A DNA stretch of 64,000 nt from Channallabes apus (taxonomy: Eukaryota > Chordata > Actinopteri > Siluriformes > Clariidae): the NCBI GenBank assembly GCA_030522415.1, contig CM060114.1, positions 30,136,804-30,200,803 on the forward strand, given 5' to 3'. Below the pieces are notes generated by a model. That model did not search any database. It had not been told where the DNA came from and saw only the letters and a list, made by a program, of their open reading frames with translations. The translations under genes and the position numbers were made by a program. Positions 32,263 through 44,530 of this stretch are shown piece by piece. The number at the start of each line of letters is the position of its first letter. Positions within the stretch are counted from its first letter, which is position 1.

Positions 32263-32819
32263 TTTATTTGTAGGCGCATTTCATGACACTCAGGACACCT
32301 GACACAACATAAAAAATAAATATATTTAAAAAAAAAACAACAATAGTAAAGGACAATATACGAGTAATGCAGTGTTAAAAGTATGTCTGCCTGAAGAGAT
32401 GTGTTTTTAAACGGGATTTGATAACAGAAGTAGAGTTACTATATTCCGGATATCAAGAGGTAGTGGACACACCATCTACTAATTCACTGTTTTTTTTTTG
32501 TTAAGTGATTTACAGCATGCGCCAAAATATACAGTACTGAAATGAAAAGACGAACGATATCACCTTTTTGTCGTCCGTTAGTTTCTTTTGTTTTCTTTCT
32601 TTCTTCCTTATTTAGCGCCATGCCAGCTTCCACTGCTACATTCACGGTTTCTATTATTCATAATTAAAACTAGATAAGATGTTTAAGATTAATTTTTTCT
32701 AAGAACTTTAAAACTAAATTTGGGTTTACTTGTTTAAAAAGTGTAAACAGAATAAAATAAGTTCCTCACAGGAGTAAAAGTAATTACAGTCAAATAAAAT
32801 GTGTGTGATGGACAGAAGG

Positions 32820-33482
32820 GTTTTACACAGAGGTGGAAAGAGGAATTAAAATTTGTACTCAAGTAAAAGTAGTGTTACTTTAGTGAACTTTTTTTACTGA
32901 AGTACAAATAAAGTTACCAGTCTAAACATATACTCAAGTGAAAGTAAAAAGTAGCTCATTAAAAATTTACTCAGAGTAAAAGTTACCGAATTACATTTTT
33001 ACCAGCGGGGGTGGGATGAGGGATGGAACACCGTTGCATAATAAATCTGTTCCCTTTGTTGTGCTTGAAATCAAAGTGGTCGCTTAAATATGATCAGGGG
33101 TTTGATCATAAGAATTTGTTGGCATTTCACTTTCAGCTGTGTCTGTATCACTGGCATCTGTTTTGTCCGTCTCCATCGTTCTTGTGAATTTAGCGCATCT
33201 GTTCTCCATCAATCAATCAGTGCAGTGGTTTCCGGGGTGCAATTTTTTCCCTTCCCCGTTGCATTATTTTTATTATTTTACATTCTTATTCATTTATTTT
33301 TGACTCAGTAGCGAATTTGATTTAAAATGAAGTACAATACTTCAAACAAAACATACTTAAGGAAAAGATAAATGACAGATTTTAAAGACTACTTTAAAAA
33401 GTAGAAGTAGACAAAAAATATACTAAAAATCTACAGTAATGCGAGTAAATGTAATTCGCTAATTTCCACCTCTGGTTTTACA
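32820..33482. mobile_element. hAT-type non-autonomous element with perfect 8-bp target duplication
   Basis: Element 32828-33474 with ends CAGAGGTGGAAA and inverted TTTCCACCTCTG, flanked by GTTTTACA on both sides (32820-32827, 33475-33482). The interior is full of gtactcaagtaaaagta-type motifs and has no transposase. Confidence 0.9.
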
Positions 33483-33950
33483 CGATGTACGCGGTGGTGA
33501 ATTTCTATCTGAGAGTTTATTTCTCCTGAAAGTCGCTAACATACAGTACACACTACTCGCGTGTTGATTTATCCTGGTATGTGTAATGCAAATGTTGGAA
33601 GTGTGTGTGCACAGCCTCGCTGTAGACAGGGATCATATTGTTCACACTGCAGACTCCTGCAAAAGGAGACGATTTTCTCGCGTAATGCAGACACAGTTCT
33701 TGTTGGATTGTCACAGTTGAACAAACTCTCCTTTAATGTTCCCTACATGGTGTAAGATCGGGGGAGACGGGACGGGTATAGGAATCGATTGTTCTTACAG
33801 CTTTTTCAAACTCAGTCCCCGTTCACGACCACTTTTCTTATGAGCGTAAATAATACTCCACTATGGATACTTTGTACTTCGTCGAGAGACTCATCATCAA
33901 CTGCACAGCACAACTTGCGGCCGGAGCTATGCGCCGCCGACAAACGCACA
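33483..33950. other. No recognisable feature
   Basis: Region upstream of rab3ip exon 1, lying in its putative first intron. Confidence 0.45.
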
Positions 33951-33974
33951 TGCAAGATTGTCTGTGCTGTATAT

Positions 33975-34290
33975 TTTGGCGAACACCGTATTTTCTACAT
34001 TCTAGAACAGAAATGTAGATTTCAAGACTATGAAATGACACATATGGAAATATGTAATTAAGTAACAACAGCAACAACGACTTCAGTCAGGTGTTATTTT
34101 AAAGCCAAGGTCAGCTGATCTGCAACAGTTCTTGCAAGAACAATATTGACGAGTGCATTTGCAAAACCCATCAAGCACCATCATGAAACTGTCTCTCATA
34201 AAGACCTTCCCAGGAGAGCAAGACCAAAACTTACCTCTGCTGCAGAGCCGTTATGAAGACTTTACAGAGCAAAATTAGCAGATACATCTC
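33975..34290 (+). mobile_element. Tc1-like N-terminal fragment
   Basis: gtgcatttgcaaaacccatc, aagcaccatcatgaaactgt and ccttcccaggagagcaagac match the fragment at 1060-1135. Upstream, tattttctacattctagaac also matches 1000-1020. No catalytic part. Confidence 0.65.
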
Positions 34291-35119
34291 TTTATCAAAA
34301 AGCTGATCAAAGATAATTATTGCAAATTTCGGATGCCTTCAGCATTGTTTTAACTATTTGACTCGTAGCGTACATTCAGATCTGACCTAATAACTGTAAT
34401 ACATGACGTAACTCTTTCTGGTTTACCATTCTGAAGAACTTGTGTGTGATCCTTTAAACATGTCTGACGTAGATCCAGTCGTAGGGACTTCCTCTCCCTG
34501 GGCTTTCTCTCTACCTAAAGACAAACGAACAGACAGTGAATCAGACTTAAAGTATTATCGGTTATTAAGCCTTGACAATAACACACACACACACAGTCAC
34601 ACACAGTCAAAATCTTGCAGGTGGGAGTGATGCAGGATTTGCCATATACACATTCCTAACATGATGTCACACCCAAACGCAAATTCCAAAGGTCAACCTA
34701 ACTGCTCGGTGACTAAGAGGTTTTTATTGTTGTATTTAATACAAATAAACCCAACTAGTATGCCAGCTTTTGAGATTAGCATGGCTTACTGTCTGTCAAA
34801 AACTGTCGCCGTGGCAACAGGCTTGCCATTGGCCAGGTGCTGGTCCCACCCCTCATACCATAGCGGTGTGTGTGTGTTAACAGACAACTTATTGTAACAA
34901 CATAGCAAATATTGCCATCAGTCTCTATTACTATAAGAGTAAGAATCAAATCACTTATTTCTTGATTTTATTTTTAAATAAATTGGCTGTAAGCATGAAC
35001 AAAGGTACGTTTTGAGGTTATACTGTACATTCTGCAAAGATATCACCAACAGTTCAGAAAGACTTTATGCATCAAACAGTAACATTTGTATTGAGAACAA
35101 AATTCTTTATATTTCAGCT

Positions 35120-35510
35120 AAAGATGTGAATCATAGTTAGACAATTCCATTTGCTTTTTGAGTATTGTGATTTTCGGTTTAATTAGATTCGATAGCACTA
35201 AAGTTAATTGTCTGATTTGTTTCAAGCAGCTATATTTCTTATATATATTTCTTATAGGTTTCAAAGTATCAAAAATTTATACCATCTGTTATTAAAATGC
35301 TGTGTAACTTCTGTTACTGATGTTTAAACGTCATACAAAGCAATCTTTTTTTCACTCCAGTCCAGTAGGTGGTGGTATTGCACTAACTGCACATAAACTA
35401 GAAAAAAAAGAAAAAGAAGTAGAAGCAATACTCTTGCTAAACACCGAAGATGGAAACGGTGTTTGCGTTTTAAGGAATTTGTCCAATTTTGAGATTTTAA
35501 CATTTGAACC
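35120..35510 (+). repeat. Unclassified repeat, copy 1
   Basis: ttgtctgatttgtttcaagc, aaatgctgtgtaacttctgt and ctccagtccagtaggtgg recur in the same order at 36530-36830. Confidence 0.6.
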
Positions 35511-35694
35511 TAAATAGTTCAAAAAGGGTAAATCAAGTTTAAATCAGGTAAATCAACAAAAGATCAATTAAACTGAATAATCAGTTAAATCACACAGCTC
35601 TAATTTCAATAACCCATTTAGACAAATCAGATCTCTGATCAGATAAACAAACAAATAAATAAATGTTTTGGAAATTCTTTGGGAAAATTAATTG

Positions 35695-35760
35695 GGTATT
35701 AATAAGCACAAAACCACCATGCCAACCGTGAAGCGTGGTGGTGGCAGCATCATGTAAGAA
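35695..35760 (+). mobile_element. Short Tc1-like fragment
   Basis: ccaccatgccaaccgtgaag then cgtggtggtggcagcatcat corresponds to the [13 protein letters not shown] region of Tc1 transposases. Confidence 0.5.
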
Positions 35761-36439
35761 AACAAAAGAAGCGTGAAATAAAAAAAATTTACTGTTGCAC
35801 TGAAATAATATTAAATAACATAAAAGAAATCCTGTCCGAATTCTGTCTCCGCTCACTGTAAAGAAAAGTTTCTGTATTCTGTTCCAAAATTATAATTGCT
35901 AACAACAAATCATTAATTTATTAACTGTTGTTAATTATTTAACCAATTTAAAATGTACTGACCCATAATGTTTACTTTGCATAACAATTCTCTGTACCTC
36001 ACCATGATATAATAACTTGTCCACTTCAAGAGGGCGCACTAGCAGTTCAGGAGACGTGCAGTACCGGACATTTGCGATTTACTCATGGCCAGTTTGTTAT
36101 GGTATTTAGTGGTCTTGACTATGAATGAGGACAGACAGACAAAGACGAAGCTTAGAAATGTGTTGGATAACAAAATTCACAGGTAATTTTCTACTTACTA
36201 TTATTAAAAGGAAATATATAGTCAGTTAAAAGTTTAACTTGTCATAATGTACAAAGTTCAGGGAGGAACTGGGGAAAAAATTATCACACTTGTGTCTTAG
36301 GCTGGTAAGAAATATTTGGGTAATTTTAGTAAAAGAATGTAGTGCATAAATATTGCAGTACTAATTTTATCATTTAGACTTTTTTAACCTAAGTGTTAAA
36401 AAAGAAAAAAAAAATTATACCATAAGTTAAACTCTGATA

Positions 36440-36835
36440 AGTAGACAATAAAGTTGTGCATCATGGGTAGACTACTGATTCGATATGTTTTTGAAATGAC
36501 GATGTTTGCTTCTATTTTATTCAGTAACACTAATGTTTATTGTCTGATTTGTCTCAAGCAGCTAAATTTCTTACAGGTTTTGCAGTATAAAAAAAAAAAC
36601 CTAAGAGTAAATTCAAATAACTATTGAAATGCTGTGTAACTTGTGTTGATTTTTTTTAAATGTCACATCTCGTATGAAGCGCTAATCTTTTATTGCGCTA
36701 ATCTTCTACTTCATACTCCAGTCCAGTAGGTGGCGATCAATCAATCAATCAATGATAAACTCAGAAGAAGAAGTAGCGAAGATGAAAGTGGTTTGTATTT
36801 CCGGCAAAAGCTGTTGAATATTCTTAAAGAATTAA
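36440..36835 (+). repeat. Unclassified repeat, copy 2
   Basis: Second copy of the 35120 block, with an internal duplication of gcgctaatctt and an (ATCA)n run at 36737-36753. Confidence 0.6.
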
Positions 36836-37014
36836 TCTGTTTTAGAACAACCTGAACTTAACCTGAACAATAAAAAAAGTGTGAATCAATTCTGAATTGA
36901 AAACTGGGCCAAAAACAGATTATAATCTCAGAAACTTTTACAAAATTCACAAATGCATGCACCCAATACTAAACTTGCTTGAGGCATGAGCTGGTGTAAG
37001 TATTAGAAACAAGC

Positions 37015-37300
37015 ACTACAATCTCTAGCCTTCATCCAGATAACCATCCAGTGAGCGTCAGTTCTGTGGGTGGAAACAGATCGGCGATTAGAATGACCAG
37101 ACTGGTTTGCACTGACAGGATTATGTAACTCAGATAACTACTCTTTGCAACCACGATAAGCAGAAAAGCATCATGGAATGCTCGACACGTTGAATGTTGT
37201 GGTCAATGGGCTACGACGACAGATCGTCACATCAGGTTCCACATTTCTCTCAGACAAAAACAGGACTCTGAGGCTACAGCGAGGTCAGGTTCGCTCCTGT
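37015..37300 (+). mobile_element. Tc1-like remnant
   Basis: ccagtgagcgtcagttctgt, ggtggaaacagatcggcgat, actctttgcaaccacgataa and caggactctgaggctacagc resemble the N-terminal coding part of a common fish Tc1 family. Stops interrupt it. Confidence 0.5.
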
Positions 37301-37639
37301 CCTGTTTCTACATCAACAACAGTGCTGCAAATCCCTCTACTTCTCCATACAGGTTATATTTATAGAGGAGGTACAGATCAGGCTTGTCAGGATTCTGCAG
37401 GATGTAAGAAGGCCAGGAGAAAATGTCAGCGCTCTGCCAAAGCAGCACAGCATAAAACAAAAGTAGGCAGTCTGTGGAATACTAAACTCCTGCCAGCATG
37501 CAGCATATCAGACCACACCGAGGTCAGATCCAAACTACGCCCCGTACCCCCTCTCCACTCTCCAATATTATATTAATCAAGCTGACAACATATTCTCGCT
37601 GCCACACCCAAAAGTCGGTCACGACAACATCAGAGGACA

Positions 37640-38065
37640 TATTCAGCCCCTCCCCTCTCTCGTTCACGCAGTCCAACACCCACTATAACACTATTCCTAA
37701 CACAGCCCCGCCCCTATTCTCCCTCCTCACATGGCCCCTCCCCACTATCCCTCACACGACCCCACTCCACTATTCCTTACATAGCCCCGCCCATTCTCCA
37801 TCACAACAGCCCCGCCCCAACTCTCCCTCCTCATATGGCCCCTCCCCACTATCCCTCAAACATCCCTGTCACACTATACTTCAACATAGCCCCGCCCATT
37901 CCCCCATCACACAGCCCTGCCCTCCAGTCTCACGCACATACACCCTCCACGGTTCGTCACACACCCCCAACCCAATCTCCCCCTTCACATGTCATCGCCC
38001 CCACTATCCCTCACCTCCACTCTCCCCATCTGTTCACGCACGGCCCCGCCCCCACTTTCCTTTGC
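37640..38065. repeat. C-rich degenerate minisatellite with GC boxes
   Basis: Irregular repeats of ggcccctccccactatccct and agccccgcccattc. Five CCCCGCCC words (near 37703, 37786, 37810, 37891, 38044). The long Pro/Ser-rich frame through it is a by-product of the C-rich composition. Confidence 0.7.
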
Positions 38066-38106
38066 CCATAAATCAGGTGTTCAGGCAATTTGTGCGACCT
38101 TGTTGA

Positions 38107-40640
38107 CATATGCACTCATGCTAGGAAGAACTGATAACATTCCATTTAAAAGTCAAATAAGTCAAACGCATGTACTATGTGTTTGAAGAGCGTGTTATCC
38201 TGGGAAATTTTTCTAATTAAAATTGTTACATCGCAGAAGTGCACTGGAGTCCATCGTTGCTTTGCAGGTTGGTTTAGATTCACACTTTAGAGAATTAAAC
38301 AAACCAAAAAGCTAAACTCTCGCAGATAAGTCTGAAAAATCACTGGACAAAATTAGCAGAAAAGGTAAACAAACCTTTGTCGAGTGTACAGTATATGGAA
38401 ATCCCTAAAATTACCCAAACACAGACGGCATGGAGCCTTCGTTAAACTATTTATTTTTTAATTCTAGTTTCATTGGACAACTATACAAATAACCAGCCTA
38501 AAACAATACAGTATGTGTACTGCATTCAGTGTTTATTATCGAAAACCTAGTGTTTCTGCAGCTCTACAGCGTTGTTCTTTGGCTCAGTTTGCATGCTGTG
38601 GATTGGTTTAGCAGAGCTTGCTTGAGCAAAAAAAAAAGTGACTTGTAAACCAAAATATACATTAGGTTTGTTTCCTCTATCTTCGTCTGTTCTGTGTTGA
38701 GTCGCTTTTTTCATTGCAATAGATTGAAAACGGTTTTCCAGATTAGTTTCCCTAGTGGAGCTTAACAATATCACTTTATGATGAAAATGAATAAAACCTT
38801 CTCCTATTTTGAGTAAATGTCTCTAGCCATGTGACTAGTCATAACAGAGGATCTAATTGAGAAGCTGCAACGGTGCAAAACCAGCCACTGGACAGATGCT
38901 TCCTTCATAAGTTCCAATATAGTAATGTTTTAGTTTGCAGAAATTCTTTCCAGGGTCCAGACTGCAGTGGGCCATGAGACAACTCCTGGTCAACTTAATC
39001 AGGTTTTCAACCTTAATATGTAGTGGAAAGTCACTAACCCCAAACAAAGGAAGGTCTGTTAAAGCACCACAATAAAAAATGAATGATTTGTTTATAGGAA
39101 CCACTCCCAGGCTGCGGGAACTCGCTGCACATCTGTGTAGTATACTCTGCTCGAGCGGCGTAACAGGAATGTTGGCATTAATAACTCCGATCAAGATCAA
39201 GATCACCTTCAGTGGCCAAAGTCTGTTTTTTTTTTTGCTCTGTTATCAGTCTGGTCTCTGATTAACTCTAGGCGTCAGGTGATGAAAGAAAAAAAGTGTG
39301 AAGGCTGTTCAACCTGAAAACAAAATCTAACTAAAGATGAGTGGAAGTACTCTCGGAAGGTGACACAGCACTCCTCACTCCATGCTTCCCTTAATCTGTT
39401 AAAGCCATAGAATTGTCTGTGGTTATTTATTTTTTTTTTATAAATACAGAGCACTTTGGAAATGGTTTCGTATATAAACGAACATCTGTATTTCTTATTT
39501 ATGACATGGCTGACGCAATAAATGTCTCTCTTTTATGACTAATGAACGAATGACCAGCTTAGAACTGAGACAAGCCCAAACCGAATATACAGTACAAACG
39601 AACCCATAAGGATTCTCAGCACCTGTGCACTATTGAGGGTTGTTTCCTCTATGTTAACTGGAAGAAAAAAGTAAAAAGCGTTTCTTTTTTTTGTGCACAT
39701 TTCAATTCATCAAATCAAGTCTGGTCTGCATCTTCGGTCCTCGTAATTATGAGAATGCTTTAGTTTCCCTGAGAAATACTGCTGATGGAGAAACCCTTGC
39801 GCTGCCCATCAATTACCCCGAGGTCAATCCTGTTGAAGATGGGGGAAGGGAATAACAAAAAATGAAATAAAATCACCAGTCTCCTGTTCACTGTTACAAA
39901 ATATTAAATGATTACCAAAAAACATTACATATGCATTGCAGAAAATCATCAGAGAGTGTTTTGCTCTTTGCTGTAGGCCTGTCGAGATACTCAGTGTAAC
40001 GGTGCAGTCTGGGATTAAGTTCCCTCTGATCATTTATTTATTAAGGGGTTAAAAGCAGAAACACAGCACACTAGTGTGCAGAGGAAAAGCCAAAAGCATG
40101 CACCTGTGTGTGTGTGTGTGTGTATGAGGTCTGACAGGTGCATCTGGGCTAAGACTCATTCCCTACTCATAAGCAAGACAACATTTGTCCATCAGGATGT
40201 GTTTTAAACCCCTTGCATGCTCACTACCCCTCACCTTAGCACACTTGCTGGTCCAATTGTTATTTAGCCTCCAAGCTAGAGGCGTATTTACATAACAAGA
40301 TGACTGGATAACGCCTGGAACAAGCAGTTCTCTCTCAATAAATGATTTATATTACATTTAAACCTCAAATTACTACATTTCGTAGAAAATTAAGATGTAG
40401 TAATTCATATGAAAGCTTTAAAAAAGCCATAAATATTGTGCGTATGAACCTAGCTGTCTCGCTAGCCGCATAAATACACACACACATATATACAGGACGT
40501 GCACGCGCCCGAACCGAACACGGAATAGTGCTGCTAGTTAAAGATAAAGCGACCAGCTAGTTAGTCAGTGAGTTAGCTAGCAACGGTCTTCACTTTAAAA
40601 AAATATATATATACATATAATGCAACTTAATACATTAAAA
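38107..40640. other. No recognisable gene
   Basis: AT-rich intergenic or 5'-intron sequence with a short (TG)n at 40106-40123. No coding or element structure identified. Confidence 0.5.
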
Positions 40641-40648
40641 CACGTTAC

Positions 40649-40860
40649 CTCCAAGGCGTTGTCACGCTGCAGCCTTTACTGCTCCTTACAAAATCCCCAC
40701 ACCTGATTATAAAATATATCTATATTTATAAATGGAAATAATGATGATAATAAATTATCTGATTGAATTGTGCAGATCTTTTACACACACGGTGTGTGGC
40801 TGCTAACAGTAACTATGGCAGCAAGCAGCGAGGAGGGATACACAATCCATCCAACCGGCT
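40649..40860 (-). promoter_or_regulatory. Candidate first non-coding exon and promoter area of rab3ip
   Basis: Exon 1 of rab3ip begins with a splice acceptor, so a 5' UTR exon must lie to the right. The best donor-like site seen is CTTGGAG|GTAACG at 40649/40648 on the minus strand. It lies beside a stretch relatively rich in CpG (about 40490-40560 and 40860-40900). This is inference from position and splice-site shape only; no TATA box was recognised. Confidence 0.25.
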
Positions 40861-40862
40861 AC

Positions 40863-40965
40863 TTGCGTCACGCGCACGCACGCGCGGACACACACACGCG
40901 CACTCTCTCTCTCTCACACACACACGCGCTCTCGCTCTCTCTCTCTCTCTCACACACACACACGT
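40863..40965. repeat. Mixed CA/CG/CT microsatellite
   Basis: Alternating cacgcgcacgcacgcg, ctctctctct and cacacaca blocks, one of the few CpG-rich spots in the interval. Confidence 0.9.
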
Positions 40966-41475
40966 GTGTTACTATCCTTGCGAGCACATTGGACCCCAGT
41001 AACCTGCTTTTTTTATTTTATTTTGTTGACTATTTGGTCCCCACTAAGATAAATAAATAAAAAAATCTCACACATACGTTTTAATATCGCTGTGAGGACT
41101 TTGAGTAACCTGTTTTTTTTCTTTGTTTTTATTCTTGTTGTTTGTCAGAATATTTGGTCCCCACTAAGATAAAAAAAATTTCTCTCTTACACACACACAA
41201 CCACGTCTTATTATCGTTGTAAGGACCTTAATTCTCAGTATCATGTTTTTTTGTTTGTTTATTTGTTTGTTTTATTGTTGTTATTTTAACTCCATCGGCA
41301 GGATATCTGGTCCCCACTAAGACATACAATCTCACTCACACACACGTCTTTACTTGTGAGGACCCTGAACCTCAGTAACCTGCTCGTTGTTATTTGTTTT
41401 AATTTGATTAGTTTTTTTAAACTCCCTTGTTAGGATATTTGATCCGCACTAAGACATAAAATCTCTCCCTACACC
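40961..41475. repeat. Four-unit tandem array, units about 115-145 bp
   Basis: atttggtccccactaagata (or variants) recurs at about 41032, 41152, 41305 and 41437. Each is preceded by gaggac...cagtaacctg plus a T-rich stretch and followed by a CACACA tract. Confidence 0.8.
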
Positions 41476-41494
41476 AATAGTGTATCAAATTCAA

Positions 41495-41880
41495 TTAAAT
41501 TCAATAAAATTTTTATTTATATAGCGCTAAAAAGCAAAACAATACTAAAGAGTTGTCTGTAAATTGCAATCTCCATTGTACCTTCTAGGTACTTCTGTAG
41601 TCCAACTAGGGACCGTGGAGGCCAATGGTGGTTATCATCATATAATTCCCATTTTACAACAATGGTAGGACCTCCGGTCAACATTCACACTCACACCAAG
41701 GGCAATCTTGGAAACGCCAGTTGTTTTTAGATTGTGGCAGAAAACCCAGAGAAGTACTTTGAGGAAACCCACTAAGCACAGGGAGAACGTGGAAACTTCG
41801 TGCACACACACCTGAGGTGGGAATCAAACCCTCGACCCTGGAAGTGTAAGGCGGCAGCGCTACCTACTAAGGAGAGCGCA
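41495..41880 (-). repeat. tRNA-derived SINE, longer subfamily
   Basis: Tail ttcaataaaatttttattta then tatagcgc, middle tggtaggacctccggtcaac, decayed core and inverted B box gggaatcaaaccctcg. The same middle block occurs at 50380 and 58550. Confidence 0.7.
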
Positions 41881-42140
41881 TGCTAACTAGACAGAAGTCC
41901 ACCAATCAAATAATAAGAGTTTCATGCATCTTTCAGATAAAAAAATTAAATAAAACAGTTTGTCCAGTGTTGAGTTCAGAGATGAGACTCCAGTTATTGT
42001 GTGGACAACAGCACCATCAGGTGGGCATAATTAGGTTTAATATAATTGCAGTGGAAACATACGTACAGTGCTTGTTAGGCATGCTTAAACAATCAGCAAC
42101 ATGGTTCTAAGTTGGTGGGTTATTGAACTGAACTACACAA

Positions 42141-42347
42141 CTACATTACATTACATTTAGGCATTTGGCAGACGCTCTTATCCAGAGCGACTTACATTTT
42201 TATCCAATTACACATCTGAGCAGTTGAGGGTTAAGGGCCTTGCTCAAGGGCCCAACAGTGGCAACTTGGTGGTTGTGGGGTTTGAACCTGGGCTCTTCCG
42301 AACTGTAGTCCAATGCCTTAACCACTGAGCTACACCTGGCCCCCTGT
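42141..42347 (-). repeat. Third SINE-like family (HE-type), copy 1
   Basis: ggcatttggcagacgctctt, gggccttgctcaagggccca and gtttgaacctgggctctt (B-box-like) to gccttaaccactgagctac. Near-identical copy at 44187-44375. Confidence 0.75.
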
Positions 42348-43195
42348 ACACAACTGTACACAATTAGTTAGAGAAGTGTAAGGTTTTGTACTATGATGTA
42401 AACTTTCCCATGCCTCTGTGCCCATAAAACAACCCCCTCATTGGGTTTCTTGATTAATTATAGGGTAAATCTTCCTATGAATATACCTACAAATAGCTTG
42501 TGTGCGCTGGAACCCTTTCATCTAACATGAAAATGCTAATGCGTTTAATTTTCGTCTGTCTGTCTCCAGGTTTCTCTATGACTTACATGCAAATGACTGG
42601 TTTCTTTGAAAAGCTTAAATATGCTCTCTTTGCTGATAATAGACAGAGATATTTAGACACATCATTTGGGAACTCTTTTAAACCTGGTGTTCAAATGCTT
42701 GTTTAATTGCACTGAACTTGTAAGTTTCTTTGATGGGAAATTCTGCAGTATATAAAGAAAAGTATATAAAGATAAGTATATAAAGCATTGAAAGCCTATT
42801 TCACAAGTTATTTTTGTTCCTGACTCATGTAGGAATGATTTCAATACTAGACCCTATCACAGAGAGCTCTGGGTTTAATGCCGAAGTACATTTTAGCTTT
42901 GATTATGGCACACAAGAGGTGGCCAATTCATGTGTGAAAATGATTCCTCGTGCTAGCAGAACCACTCTTTCACGATTTTAGCCCTGGAATATGTCTCTTG
43001 TTTCTTCAATCAAGGAAGAAAAACTATCTTGATGCAATATCCTGGTCATTCAGTTGCATTTGTGGAAAGATCCTCTGACATTGGATCACAGTTTGAGGAG
43101 GCACTATGTAGAGGTCACTCTCTTGTCTGTGCTGCGTGTCAGCGTGTGTGATAATACAGCAGTCCTCCTCGACCAGGGAAGACCAGTAGTTACTG
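42348..43195. other. No recognisable feature
   Basis: Intergenic AT-rich sequence. Confidence 0.5.
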
Positions 43196-43205
43196 TCTGG
43201 GGGGG

Positions 43206-43800
43206 TTAAGCCTTCCTGTCAACCATTCTCACTTGGTTCAGCTTCTGCACGGTCATTGCAACTCTCTCCCTTCTTTTGGTCCAGGCATGCATACAGTAGC
43301 AGTGATGGTGCTTTGCAGGACACCCCTTCTCACCTTCGCTGCCTGGCCTTAGGGTCACCATCTGTGCTGTGTTGATGCCGGGAAACCATGGCCAATGTAC
43401 ACCTATGGTAAGGGGAACAGGAAGATCACGAATGACCCCACATGTCTTCATGCCTCTAGGCAGTTCAGAGTGTTGGGTATGTGTCATAATACTCCCTGAG
43501 TTTAGTACGGCTGATAGAAGTGTGCCATCTAGGAGGGAGCAGGGTTTGGTGACCTCCAATGCAGGACACATCCAGCCCGCCAGATTTACGGATGGAGACA
43601 AATTGGCAAGGTACAGACTTTGTGGGCATGAGCTCATCTCTCATGGAAAAGGAGAGCCTTAGTAAAGCTTGGTGCTTGGCCCAACCAGCTTTGTGTCATC
43701 TTCCTCTTCTATGTCTGCATTTCTGTTGGAGAAGAGACGACTCACCTGTGTCTTGTTACAGACCCCTTTTACTGTATATGCTTGTCGCAGGTGCATGAGT
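43206..43800 (-). mobile_element. Ty3/gypsy-type retrotransposon remnant (protease region)
   Basis: A 143-codon minus-strand frame contains AVLNSGSIMTH (a decayed aspartic-protease D/N-SGS site) followed by DLPVPLTIGVHWPWFPG. The latter resembles the DLPVP-xx-IGRDWPG motif downstream of the protease in fish gypsy elements. No long terminal repeats or reverse transcriptase nearby. Confidence 0.45.
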
Positions 43801-43894
43801 GTGAGCAATCATGTGGCTCCAGCTGAGCCGTATTGCACCTTTACATTTGCTCATTTGGGAGATGACTTAAATGTTTATCAAATTTTTTGTTTAT

Positions 43895-44010
43895 ATATAT
43901 GAGCAATTGAGAGTTAATGGCCTTGAACAAGTGGGGCTTGAACCTGGGACCTTCCAATCAGTAGTCCAATGCCTTAACCTCTGAGCTACCCCTGTCAAAA
44001 CCACTGATCT
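43895..44010 (-). repeat. Third SINE-like family, truncated copy
   Basis: tgagcaattgagagttaatg, gggcttgaacctgggacctt and gccttaacctctgagctacc. Confidence 0.65.
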
Positions 44011-44186
44011 ACCCCTCCAAAATGGTAGTGCAGAATCAATGGCATCCTTGCTTGCAGATGTTCCTGTCTCAGAATTGAAGCCACCCTTGCACAGCAACTT
44101 ATATATTATTATGTACTGGCTCTGAGGCATAATGCCCCTAATATTTATGGAGTCTAGAGTAAGTGAGGTTTCAGGAAGAGCAGCTA

Positions 44187-44375
44187 CTTACATTTACATT
44201 TAGGCATTTGGCAGACGCTCTTATCCAGAGCGACTTACATTTTTATCTCATTACACATCTGAGCAGTTGAAGGTTAAGGGCCTTGCTCAAGGGCCCAACA
44301 GTGGCAACCTGGTGGTTGTGGGGTTTGAACCTGGGATCTTCCGAACCGTAGTCCAATGCCTTAACCACTGGCATT
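44187..44375 (-). repeat. Third SINE-like family, copy 2
   Basis: Nearly the same sequence as 42141-42347, beginning cttacatttacatttaggca. Confidence 0.75.
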
Positions 44376-44419
44376 GGTAGACATCATAAGACATAATCAT
44401 ATGATCTGCTTTATAATTA

Positions 44420-44530
44420 TCAGACATTCTTTCTCTCACTCATTCTCTATAGCGCTTATTCTGTACAGGGCCTATCCCGGGGGACGAGGCAGGGCACACA
44501 CTGGACGGGGTGCCATTCCATCACAAGCCA
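44420..44530 (-). repeat. tRNA-derived SINE tail fragment
   Basis: ctcattctctatagcgctta then tgtacagggcctatcccggg and ggacggggtgccattcca. Confidence 0.65.

Noticed and set aside
37498..38106. 202-codon Pro/Ser/Thr/His-rich open frame
   Set aside because: It runs exactly through a C-rich minisatellite; other frames are also open there, and no start context, splice sites or domain were seen.
40961..41475. CRISPR-like array
   Set aside because: Units are long, imperfect and AT-rich with no short direct repeat/spacer pattern, and the genome is a vertebrate.
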